Of a stretch of 62,883 nt of DNA, positions 12,995-20,865 are shown piece by piece (within the stretch, counting starts at the first letter, position 1; the number at the start of each line of letters is the position of its first letter). Origin of the DNA: Acidobacteriota bacterium (GTDB lineage: Bacteria; Acidobacteriota; Holophagae; Acanthopleuribacterales; Acanthopleuribacteraceae); NCBI GenBank assembly GCA_030066195.1, contig JASJCB010000021.1, forward strand, positions 1 to 62,883, written 5' to 3'. The notes under the pieces are model-generated. The model ran no database searches. It was not told where the DNA came from and saw only the letters and a program-made list of their open reading frames with translations. The position numbers and the translations under genes are program-made.

Positions 12995-14386
12995 TCAGGT
13001 CGGATCGGGGATGCGGGCGAAGTCATCCTGGTAGCGGACGATATCGTCCTCGCCCAGGTAGTCCCCGGTCTGCACTTCGATGATCTCCAATTGATCGGTC
13101 CCGAAATTGGCCAGGCGGTGCTTGTTGCGCACCGGAATGAAGGTAGAACCGCCGGTCTCCAACTCGAACTTGTGCTCGCCGTTGACCACGGTAGCCGTAC
13201 CGCGCACCACCACCCAGTGCTCGTTGCGATGATAGTGAGACTGTAAGCTGAGCCGATTTCCCGGGTCCACGACCAGACGCTTCACCTTGTAATTTTCGCC
13301 CTCTTGAAGAATCTCGAAGAAGCCCCAGGGTCTTTGTTCCAATGTTGGCTGCACCACCGCCAGCGGCCTGTCGCCCGCGACGCGTTCACGCAGGTGTTTC
13401 ACTTCCTGGCAGCGATCCAGCGGCGTGATCAACATGGCGTCGGCGGTGTCTACAACGGCCATGCCCTCCAGGCCCACGGCGGCGTAGACCTTGTGCGTAC
13501 CGCGGTCGCTGTAGACCAGCAGGTTGCGGCAATCCTGCTCGTAAAGAACGGTACCGGCATTGGTGGCCAGGGCGCGCTCACCCTCGGCCAACTCTTCCCA
13601 AAGCGATTTCCAACTACCCAGGTCGTTCCAGTCGAAATCGACGGGAATCAGGGCCATGCGATCGGACAACTCGGCAATGCCGTAATCGAAGGAGAGTGAC
13701 TTTACCGCACCGTAGACGTCGGGGTCCGCACCTTCCTTCATGTCGAACAGGTGAGTTAGTTGGGGCTGGTAACGGGTCACCTCGGCGCGTAGCGTTCCGG
13801 CGGAGAAAGCGAACATGCCGCTGTTCCAAAAATAGCCGCCGTCGCGAACCAAAACCTGAGCCCGTTCGTGATCCGGCTTCTCCAGGAAGCGATCGGCGCG
13901 AAACCCTTTGTCGCCCAAAGCAACGCCCTTCTGTATGTAACCGAAGCCGGTCGCGGGGTAGGTGGGACGGATGCCGAAGGTGGCGATGTAACCGGACTCG
14001 GCCAGGGCAACGGCTGCCTCCGCGGCTTTGCCCAAAGATTCGATGTCGCGGATCAGGTGATCGCAGGGCATGACCAGTACAATGTCTTCATCGGCCAGGT
14101 GGGCACAACCGTAGATGACCGCGGGCAAGGTGTTGCGGCCGATCGGCTCGGCCTTGATGACAAACGGAAGGCGGTCGCTTTTGTGTTGGCGACACAGCTT
14201 TTCCTGCTCCGTTGAAGTCACCACCACCAGCGAGGCCGGATCGAGGTCGGCGGCGCGGGCTACCGTGGTGTCGAACAAACTGGTGCTGTCCATGAGGGGC
14301 GCAAACTGTTTGGGCATATTGCGACGGCTGACCGGCCATAGCCGTGTTCCCTCACCACCGCATAAAATCATGATATGGAAAGCCAT
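12995..14386 (-). CDS. manC: Mannose-1-phosphate guanylyltransferase / mannose-6-phosphate isomerase, type II
   Basis: Makes GDP-mannose and probably isomerises fructose-6-phosphate to mannose-6-phosphate. 463 residues: nucleotidyltransferase domain beginning MILCGGEGTRLWPVSR with PKQF, and FLEKPDHERA near 160; then a C-terminal cupin isomerase domain (RPWGFFEILQEGENYKVKR, LQSHYHRNEHWVVVRGTA). ATG 14386 follows GAGGAGAGG. Lies 70 nt after the start region of the glycosyltransferase gene's stop, same strand, so the two belong to a surface-sugar block. Confidence 0.95.
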   Translation of the reverse strand: MAFHIMILCGGEGTRLWPVSRRNMPKQFAPLMDSTSLFDTTVARAADLDPASLVVVTSTEQEKLCRQHKSDRLPFVIKAEPIGRNTLPAVIYGCAHLADEDIVLVMPCDHLIRDIESLGKAAEAAVALAESGYIATFGIRPTYPATGFGYIQKGVALGDKGFRADRFLEKPDHERAQVLVRDGGYFWNSGMFAFSAGTLRAEVTRYQPQLTHLFDMKEGADPDVYGAVKSLSFDYGIAELSDRMALIPVDFDWNDLGSWKSLWEELAEGERALATNAGTVLYEQDCRNLLVYSDRGTHKVYAAVGLEGMAVVDTADAMLITPLDRCQEVKHLRERVAGDRPLAVVQPTLEQRPWGFFEILQEGENYKVKRLVVDPGNRLSLQSHYHRNEHWVVVRGTATVVNGEHKFELETGGSTFIPVRNKHRLANFGTDQLEIIEVQTGDYLGEDDIVRYQDDFARIPDPT

Positions 14387-14455
14387 GGCCCGTCCTCTCC
14401 TCGCATGGGGTGTCTCCGGCTCAGCCTAGCACACCTGTTCCCAAAGTTCGATAAG

Positions 14456-15691
14456 TCAATTGGGCAAACCCAAGACAGCCGCTATTTTTCCTACCGCGGC
14501 GTCCTGACAGATCTCGGCCTCGAAGGTTTCCCGGGCTTTTCGGCCCAGCCTTACGCGCAGTTCGGGATCTTCAATTGCCCGCAACAGCTTTTGGGTGAAC
14601 AGGTCCGGGTCTGCCGCGGTCAGGGCGTTATCTTCATCGCGAAGCTCAGGCATCCCCGTCGCGTTGGCCGCATGAGCCACCACGCACTTGCCGTAGCCGA
14701 ACGCCTCGGCAATCCGAGTACGGAAACCGTGCGCAACCGGGATGTTCACCAGCATAATATCGGCGCCCGCGAACTCGGGCTCCACCTTGTCGACAAAACC
14801 CACGAAGTCGCAGTAGGGATTGGCTTCCAGGCGTTCGCGCAGTTCGCTTTTCAACTCTCCATGGCCCACGATGCGGAAGACCACACGTCGGTCCAATTTC
14901 GCCAATTTGGGCTCCAGACGCGGCATAACCTTATCCAAAAAGAACTCGAAACCATAGCGACCGGCGGTCCCCTTCAGCGAGCCGAGAATCAACACCGTCA
15001 CCTGGTCGGAGGGTTGTTTGGGCGGCAACTCGTCCTGACGGGGCAGGGGATGGGGAAAATAGTGCGCGTTTCGGTAACCCCGAGCGCGTAGTTCCTCGCA
15101 GTGCTGGTAGGCATGCTCGAAGATGTGGTGAACTTTACTCAATAACAGGTCGGCATAAGCGGGCTTGTGCGACGCCGCCTTGAACTTCAACCACCCGCGC
15201 AGCTTGGTCATACTGAATCCAAAACGGTTTTGCGCGGCCATCAACTCGATCAGCGAATCCAGCGGGTCCACCAGCGAGGCGACCTTGTCGGGATGATCCA
15301 GACCGGCAATGACCCCCAGCGCCTCCCAACCGTAGGAAACCACCAGGTCGAAACCGCCGGAAACGACAAACTCTTGCAGGCCGGAAGCGGGGACATCGTG
15401 CATATGGAAATGATCCGACAAGCGGGGCAACAGCGCCCGGCGCACCAGTGCCGCTCGGCTCTTATGGGTTTTCACGGCCATGACGGCGGGGATGCGGTGT
15501 ACGGGCACGCCCTCGGCCTCCCAATAGGGTTCTGCCTTTTCACGATCCTCGGGATTGCGCAGGCTTGCGGGAACCAGTGTGACTTCATAGCCCAAACGGC
15601 GGTAACAGGTGATCAGGGCATGCATCAAAACCGCGGCGCCGTTTCCGGTGGGATAGGGGTACCGGTTGGACGAGACAAACAGCAATTTCAT
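14456..15691 (-). CDS. Glycosyltransferase, GT4-like
   Basis: A 411-residue GT-B fold enzyme that probably adds a sugar to a surface glycan. N-terminus MKLLFVSSNRYPYPTGNGAA is typical of GT4 proteins; the C-terminal domain has LGSLKG, RIVGHGEL, YCDFVGFVD and a region around HGFRTRIAEAFGYGKCVVA matching the EX7E donor-binding area. The frame is open further upstream, but ATG 15691 has GAGGAGA and begins exactly at the conserved strand, so I reject the 68-residue extension. Donor and acceptor cannot be told. Confidence 0.85.
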   Translation of the reverse strand: MKLLFVSSNRYPYPTGNGAAVLMHALITCYRRLGYEVTLVPASLRNPEDREKAEPYWEAEGVPVHRIPAVMAVKTHKSRAALVRRALLPRLSDHFHMHDVPASGLQEFVVSGGFDLVVSYGWEALGVIAGLDHPDKVASLVDPLDSLIELMAAQNRFGFSMTKLRGWLKFKAASHKPAYADLLLSKVHHIFEHAYQHCEELRARGYRNAHYFPHPLPRQDELPPKQPSDQVTVLILGSLKGTAGRYGFEFFLDKVMPRLEPKLAKLDRRVVFRIVGHGELKSELRERLEANPYCDFVGFVDKVEPEFAGADIMLVNIPVAHGFRTRIAEAFGYGKCVVAHAANATGMPELRDEDNALTAADPDLFTQKLLRAIEDPELRVRLGRKARETFEAEICQDAAVGKIAAVLGLPN

Positions 15692-15839
15692 GGACGTTTC
15701 TCCTCGCGCCCCTACCCTAGCCGATTTCCTCGATTCAGTAAACCGGATTTCACCCCGACGGGTTGATGAGTCGAAAGTGGGTAGGCAACGTTGCCCGTTT
15801 CCCATTTCCCTCGCTTTCAATACACCCGGTCGTTGATGA

Positions 15840-16343
15840 TCATTCGACCGGTTGATCGGTTTCCGGGCCGCCGGCCAGTTCGGTGATGCGGTCACCGCAT
15901 TGTTCCAGGATGTAGGCCATCATCCAGGTGGTTTGGACCACCATGGATTTGGCCGACTCCGTGTCGTTGCTCACCATCAAGACATAGCGGTAATAGACGA
16001 CGTTGTTATCGGGCAGGTAGCCCATGGCGCCCACGGGCAGTTGGGCATTCAAGCGCTCCAGGAAGCCGTTCAATTCGGTAATGTCCGCCTTTTCTCCCCG
16101 CGGGGTCAGAGGAATGAAGAACTGCAATAGGGAGACCTCTTCCAGATCTTCTTCAAGGCCCGGTAGAAAACCCAACTCCAGGCGGCGGACCTCGCCGCTC
16201 TCGCTTTCCAAGCCCACCAGCAGCATGTCATAGGGAACTTCCTCGGTAGCGTCGAAGAATTCAACCGGCAGGTTCTCCCTGGCAAGAGCCTCGCCATAGG
16301 CAAGCAGGCAGCGGTTATGGAATTCACTGGTCTGGTTGGACAC
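15840..16343 (-). CDS. Uncharacterised 167-residue acidic protein
   Basis: Cytoplasmic, no signal peptide or membrane segment. The alpha/beta pattern (YDMLLVGLESESGEVRRLELGFLPG, then LQFFIPL, NNVVYYRYVLMVSND, and a C-terminal helix) loosely resembles YbjN or type III chaperone-like folds, but I see no diagnostic motif. The start is GTG 16343 with AGGAG 7 nt upstream; the next Met would remove conserved-looking sequence. Preceded by no obvious partner. Confidence 0.6.
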   Translation of the reverse strand: MSNQTSEFHNRCLLAYGEALARENLPVEFFDATEEVPYDMLLVGLESESGEVRRLELGFLPGLEEDLEEVSLLQFFIPLTPRGEKADITELNGFLERLNAQLPVGAMGYLPDNNVVYYRYVLMVSNDTESAKSMVVQTTWMMAYILEQCGDRITELAGGPETDQPVE

Positions 16344-16562
16344 AAGCCGTCTCCTCAGGCCGTCCGGCGGCCTTTTCGATTAGAAACACTGCCATTATAT
16401 GCATAACCCGGGACGAATGCGTTACGGGTTATTCTCCCGAACTTCGTCGTCAATGAAACCCTGCCCGGTGTTGTCTTCAGAAATGAGGTGTGGTAAAACC
16501 AGGCAAATTCTGTTAAATTGCAATAGTGCTTACACCAATAACATTCGCTCAAGGAGAGACCC

Positions 16563-16808
16563 ATGTTTAAAAAGGTGCTTTTATCCCTTTCGCTGTCTGC
16601 CGTGCTATTGGCCGGTTCGCTACAACTGGCTTTCAGTGACGGCCCGTCCTGTTATGACCTATGCGTACAAGGGCAAGATGCTGCTATCCAGCAGTGTATA
16701 GACACTCATCCCCCTGGTTCTCAGGATCTGTTTTTCTGCATTGGAATTGCATTTGGGTATACTAATGGGTGCTGCGCTGCTAACTGTCCTACAGAGCAGT
16801 GTCCGTAA
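16563..16808 (+). CDS. Small secreted cysteine-rich protein
   Basis: 81 residues. A classic Sec signal peptide (MFKKVLLSLSLSAVLLAGS, probable cleavage near residue 25 after AFS) is followed by a mature part of about 56 residues with eight cysteines, including CYDLC, GCC and a C-terminal CPTEQC. An even number of Cys and export point to a disulfide-bonded extracellular peptide. SD AAGGAGAG precedes ATG 16563. A possible promoter lies upstream (TTGTCT, 17 nt, TAAAAC at about 16463-16491). No homologue recognised. Confidence 0.7.
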   Translation: MFKKVLLSLSLSAVLLAGSLQLAFSDGPSCYDLCVQGQDAAIQQCIDTHPPGSQDLFFCIGIAFGYTNGCCAANCPTEQCP

Positions 16809-17119
16809 TAGTGACGGCTGCCGGCTCCAACCCTTTTCCAACTCCCCCGTACCGAATGCCGGTTCGGGGGATAAACCGAAAGCCCGGGTTTGTGAATTTA
16901 CCGCGCTTTGATCACCGCCGCCGTCCTACTCATCGTTCCCCACGAAGCTCCGGTATTCCACAAAACGTTGATTCGATTTCGCCCGGTCGATGACACTAAC
17001 GCTCTTCTTTCCCGGAAAAACACAATGGGCTCCCATCTGACCCAAGGCCTTTCCAAGGCGGGCCGGTCTCTTGAATAACGTCCGTTCAGTGCCTTGGTTT
17101 CGGGTTATGTAAATGCCGA
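16809..17119. other. Intergenic region with a strong hairpin
   Basis: No gene supported. CCCCCG, ACCG, loop, CGGT, CGGGGG (16844-16870) forms a stem with one T-T mismatch 36 nt after the cysteine-rich gene. It lacks a U-tract, so it is at best a weak or processing-type 3' end. The rest shows nothing notable. Confidence 0.4.
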
Positions 17120-17296
17120 CTATTTCTCTTTCGTCCAGGCTTTTTTGAATAATTCCCCAAGGAGTTTACGTTGTTCGGGGTCAAGACTTTGCATGATCTG
17201 GGCAGGATCGAGCCCCTTGATGCGCTCTTCCGGTGAGAGAAAAGGCAGTCCTTCCAAGGCACTATCTCTTTTGAGATCTTCGATCGTGTATGCCAT
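17120..17296 (-). CDS. Small 58-residue protein of unknown function
   Basis: MAYTIEDLKRD then a charged helical stretch with LSPEERIKGLDPAQIMQSLDPEQRKLLGELFKKAW. Soluble, no signal. The longer frame begins at 17446, but ATG 17296 has an exceptionally good GGGAGGAGG 8 nt upstream, and the upstream 50 residues look non-coding. The two LDP(A/E)Q repeats suggest a short helical hairpin. Function unknown. Confidence 0.6.
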   Translation of the reverse strand: MAYTIEDLKRDSALEGLPFLSPEERIKGLDPAQIMQSLDPEQRKLLGELFKKAWTKEK

Positions 17297-17529
17297 GTCG
17301 ATATCCTCCTCCCGGTAATAGGTATAAAGTTCACGGGTGATGGTTGAATGATCGTTACGTTTCCAGTGGAAATGTTCCTCACCGAAGTGGACCTTTTCAG
17401 GTATGCCGCTGAAGAGATTCCAAATCACTCCCGCAAACACTAGCATGAACAGCCGCGTGAGGCCACCTCAAAAGCCCAATATTTTCAGGCACTTATTTTA
17501 TTCGTGAATAAAATAGCCGGCGGTATGTA

Positions 17530-18681
17530 TCAATATCGTTCCATTTCTTCGAACCATTCGGGATGACTTGAATCCACCGCGACGGCCAGGGCCATTTGGC
17601 GGCGGCCTTCTTCAATGCGACCCAAGCGAAAGGCCAGGCGGGCTCGGGCGGCTCTTGCGGCCGCTTTGTCGAAGGGATCGGACGCCAGTTGCTCGGCTTT
17701 CAGGGCATATTCATAGGCAGGCTTGAAGTTCAGGCCGTTGTCGGCGCACCAGTGGGTAAATCGATTGAGGGCGGCAATGTCGGTTTGCCAATCCGGGGAC
17801 AGGCCGGCCGTGTACAGTCTAACGGCTTCTTTTTCGTCGTTGCGATCGTGGAAGGCCAACTCCGCCTCGAATACAGCGACCTCTTTTTGAATGTAGACAT
17901 CGCCGGGCTGTTGTTTGCCGTATGCGACGGCCTGCTTCAGGGCAAAAACAAGGCCTTCTTTGGAATCTGCCGCTCGCGAAAGCGTCATCAGCTGTTTTGC
18001 CAATATAAGCGCTCGTGATGCGCCGATCAGTTTCTTTTCGTATAGTTGGCGTCCCGTATGCAATAGTTCGTCAAACGGGATGCTTCCCGGTGATTCTTTG
18101 GATAAATTTACAAGTAATTCGTAGATTCTTACCTGGTGATTGGGCGCGCCGGGAGGAGCGAGTTTCCGGTAGTCCTGATAGTAACCCAAGGCATCGAAAA
18201 GGTCTTTGCCGTTGTCGTAATAAAGGGCCAGGACCAGGGCATCGCGATGGTCCGGGTTTTGGTCAAAACGCGCCTTGCGTTGATCGATGTCGCCGGGCCG
18301 GGCCAGAATGTCTTGAATGGTCTTCACGAAGGGTTCGGCGCCGTTGTAGCCGGAAAAGCGGGCGATGGGCGACATGTCGGCATTCAGGAGTACCCAGGTG
18401 GGCAAACCTATAGCGTGGTAGCGGTCCCGTATCGCGGGGTTGGCGTCCGCATCGATTTTGACCAGATGCAGGGTTTCGGTGAGCGTCGCGCGGAAGCTTT
18501 CTTTTCGTTTGTACTCGCGATTGAATCGCTGACAAGGCACGCACCAGGAGGCTGTGATATTGACCAGGATGGGTTTGCCGTCGGCTTTGGCAGCGGTCGC
18601 GGCACGGGCCAACATGGCTTCGCCCTCGCCGGCAAAAACACCCAGGGACAAACTAACAAAGAAAAGCGCCGAATAACGCAT
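17530..18681 (-). CDS. Exported thioredoxin-fold protein with C-terminal helical repeats
   Basis: 383 residues. A short hydrophobic N-terminus (MRYSALFFVSLSLGVFA) suggests a signal peptide. Thioredoxin-like domain about 20-135 with redox motif Cys47-Val-Pro-Cys50 (ASWCVPC) and the cis-Pro segment GLPTWVLL. Residues 150-383 are helical, TPR-like. Probably a periplasmic thiol-disulfide protein. Start chosen at ATG 18681, whose hydrophobic run begins at once and which has GGGGG upstream; the frame opens at 18699. Divergent from the propeller gene at 18828. Confidence 0.75.
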   Translation of the reverse strand: MRYSALFFVSLSLGVFAGEGEAMLARAATAAKADGKPILVNITASWCVPCQRFNREYKRKESFRATLTETLHLVKIDADANPAIRDRYHAIGLPTWVLLNADMSPIARFSGYNGAEPFVKTIQDILARPGDIDQRKARFDQNPDHRDALVLALYYDNGKDLFDALGYYQDYRKLAPPGAPNHQVRIYELLVNLSKESPGSIPFDELLHTGRQLYEKKLIGASRALILAKQLMTLSRAADSKEGLVFALKQAVAYGKQQPGDVYIQKEVAVFEAELAFHDRNDEKEAVRLYTAGLSPDWQTDIAALNRFTHWCADNGLNFKPAYEYALKAEQLASDPFDKAAARAARARLAFRLGRIEEGRRQMALAVAVDSSHPEWFEEMERY

Positions 18682-18827
18682 CGAACCCCCAATTACCAAC
18701 GATCATAATGGAAATCATTACGTAATATGTTATAGAAATGTTCGTAGCCTGGCTTGGACTCAAGGCGATAATTACGCTCCGGTCATTCTTAATCATGCAA
18801 GGCACAATTCAATAATGGAGAAAACGT

Positions 18828-19835
18828 ATGCTTTTATTGCTGGCAATTTTGTCATGGGAGAATCCCCGGGCTGTCGATCTGGGCGATTTCGAACTGTATA
18901 ACGAATACATTTCGTTCGCGGTCTCGCCTGACGGCGTTGTTTGCTTGATCAGTCATATGGATGCCCAGGTCATTTTCCTCAACAAGGATCTGGAACTCAT
19001 CCACCGCAAGCACGACCAGGGCGAAGGGCCCGGCGAGTTGAAAATGCCCCGTTCTGTTTTTTGGGATCCCGATGCAAAAAACTTCGGTGTCTTTGACCTG
19101 GCCAATTCGCGCATCTATCGGTTCGACCCGTCGGGAAAACTACTGAGCGAGAAGAACCGTTCGGCGCGAACCTTCACCATGCTGCCCGGAAAGAACGGCA
19201 GTTTCTACTACCCCATGCAATTCGTAGACAAAAAATACCGATCCGAGTTGTATCACATCACCCCCGGCAAAACGACTGAGGAAGATGTCAAGAAGGTCGT
19301 GCACACCATCGATCTGGTGGGCAGTCGCAAAATGACGCACGCCATGGCCGGCAACCGCAAGATTTCGTTCGTCCTGGATTGGGACGCGCTGTTGTACGCG
19401 GCGCGCGGGTCGGACTTTCTGGCTTGTAACCGCGGCGACGGCGTTGAAGTGGTCATTCTGGACCTTGACGGGAAACCCAGGGGCGGCTTCACGACCGACC
19501 TGCCCAAACGGCCGGTAGTCGATCAGCATTTGGAAGACCACATGCTGACCCTGCCCAAGATGCACCATCAGCGCATCCGCCAGGCGGTGGAATTACCGGA
19601 CTATTGGCCGGTGATTCGGGATTTGATGGTAGATGAACAGGACCGGGTCGTAGTGATCGGGTCACCCACCTTCGTCGGCAAGCCGGTGCCCTACCGGATC
19701 CACCATGTGGACGGGAAACTGGTGAAGAAAGGGGAGCTGTCCGGTCCTCCGGTGGGTATCGCCGGCAACCGTTTCTACCTGATCGAGACCAACGATGAGG
19801 GTGATCGGTTCCTTAAAATCCATCCGATCGATTGA
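18828..19835 (+). CDS. Six-bladed beta-propeller-like protein
   Basis: 335 residues. Repeating strand patterns (YISFAVSPDGVVCLIS, NFGVFDLANSRIYRFDPSGKLL, LMVDEQDRVVVIG) resemble NHL/6-bladed propeller proteins. The N-terminus MLLLLAILSW is hydrophobic but short, so export is uncertain. GGAGAAAACGT precedes ATG 18828. It converges with the RiPP operon, ending 49 nt from the SpaB_C gene stop; this seems positional, not functional. Role unknown. Confidence 0.65.
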   Translation: MLLLLAILSWENPRAVDLGDFELYNEYISFAVSPDGVVCLISHMDAQVIFLNKDLELIHRKHDQGEGPGELKMPRSVFWDPDAKNFGVFDLANSRIYRFDPSGKLLSEKNRSARTFTMLPGKNGSFYYPMQFVDKKYRSELYHITPGKTTEEDVKKVVHTIDLVGSRKMTHAMAGNRKISFVLDWDALLYAARGSDFLACNRGDGVEVVILDLDGKPRGGFTTDLPKRPVVDQHLEDHMLTLPKMHHQRIRQAVELPDYWPVIRDLMVDEQDRVVVIGSPTFVGKPVPYRIHHVDGKLVKKGELSGPPVGIAGNRFYLIETNDEGDRFLKIHPID

Positions 19836-19884
19836 TCGTTTCCGGCTCCGGTATCCACCGGCTCAGGCGGGTACCGGGTCGGCA

Positions 19885-20865
19885 TCAGTTTTGGCTTTTG
19901 TCGGCCAAAGCCTCCGAAAGTCTCGCCATCAGATAGGCCAGGTACCATTCGGCCCGGTAACCCAAGCCCAAGCGGTTATTGGTGGGATGGAAGAAGTCTT
20001 TGAACACCGCCTGACGCAGGCGGCGTTCGGGTGACAAATCGGGGGTTTCGGCCGGATCATTATCGGTAACGGTCAGCGCGCCGGCGGCCTGGAGTCGGTC
20101 GTGAGTCGAGGCGAAACGCCTGACCGCTTGGACATAATCCCCCGGCATGCCCGTATTCGAAATGTCATTGTCCACAGCGCTCCCCAACGCCCCGAAGTAT
20201 TGCAGAAAACCGGCGCGTTGCAGCGCCCATCTTTCGGCAAAGCTCGCGGCCATTCGTTCCAGGATTTCCTCCGTATGCGCCGCGTCGCCCGATTGTTTCA
20301 TTAGGGATGCAGCGTGGAACCGGCGCCAGAAGGCCTGGATGCGGGTGTAGAAACCGGCTGCTTCCGAGGCGGTCATACCGGCGCCTTGCGCAAATCCGAA
20401 GTGAAGTTGAAGCGCTGTACTCATGGCCTCTTCCTCGTTGCCGAAACCCGAGGCAAGGACGGCGATGGAATCGGCATGGAAGAGCTTGTAGGCATTGTCG
20501 TAACCGCCCTCGCCGCCGTAACGGTTGGGTTCGATTACATAGGCGCCTTCCTGGGGCGGGACCGGAAACAAGATGCTGCCGTTGGGATAACGCCGGTCGG
20601 GCGTCAGCTTGCCGAATGCCTCGGGATTGGTTCGGAAATGATCCTCCAGAGTTTCACGGACCCGGGTGCGCACCTCCTCCAACTTCGATTCCTCCACCTC
20701 CAGGCGCAACATGATGTGATTCTCAGGCGCACCGAAGCGAATGAAGTAAAAGCGGTCGACCTCCGGTTTCAGCGCCTCTGTCAGCGGGCCGATTTGGGAG
20801 GTGAGGAGGTCGGGCTGACAGACATGGTCGCAAAATATGGAAACGGCAAGCCATGACCGGCTCAT
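19885..20865 (-). CDS. Stand-alone SpaB_C / thiopeptide-type RiPP biosynthesis protein
   Basis: 326 residues matching the lantibiotic dehydratase C-terminal (SpaB_C, TIGR03891-type) family from memory: an N-terminal SWLAVSIFC, the signature FYFIRFGAPENHIMLRLEV (about 45-63), and YVIEPNRYGGEGGYDNAYKL before LFHADS. In full LanB enzymes this domain eliminates glutamate from glutamylated Ser/Thr; free-standing relatives in thiopeptide pathways do elimination or a cycloaddition. No glutamylation domain is encoded nearby. ATG 20865 has AGGAGG and overlaps the LanC gene stop by 4 nt (ATGA), so it is translationally coupled. Last gene of the RiPP operon. Confidence 0.8.
   Translation of the reverse strand: MSRSWLAVSIFCDHVCQPDLLTSQIGPLTEALKPEVDRFYFIRFGAPENHIMLRLEVEESKLEEVRTRVRETLEDHFRTNPEAFGKLTPDRRYPNGSILFPVPPQEGAYVIEPNRYGGEGGYDNAYKLFHADSIAVLASGFGNEEEAMSTALQLHFGFAQGAGMTASEAAGFYTRIQAFWRRFHAASLMKQSGDAAHTEEILERMAASFAERWALQRAGFLQYFGALGSAVDNDISNTGMPGDYVQAVRRFASTHDRLQAAGALTVTDNDPAETPDLSPERRLRQAVFKDFFHPTNNRLGLGYRAEWYLAYLMARLSEALADKSQN

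Noticed and set aside
17530..19835. Thioredoxin-fold and propeller genes as members of the RiPP cluster
   Set aside because: They are on separate or opposite units and show no RiPP-related domain; proximity only.
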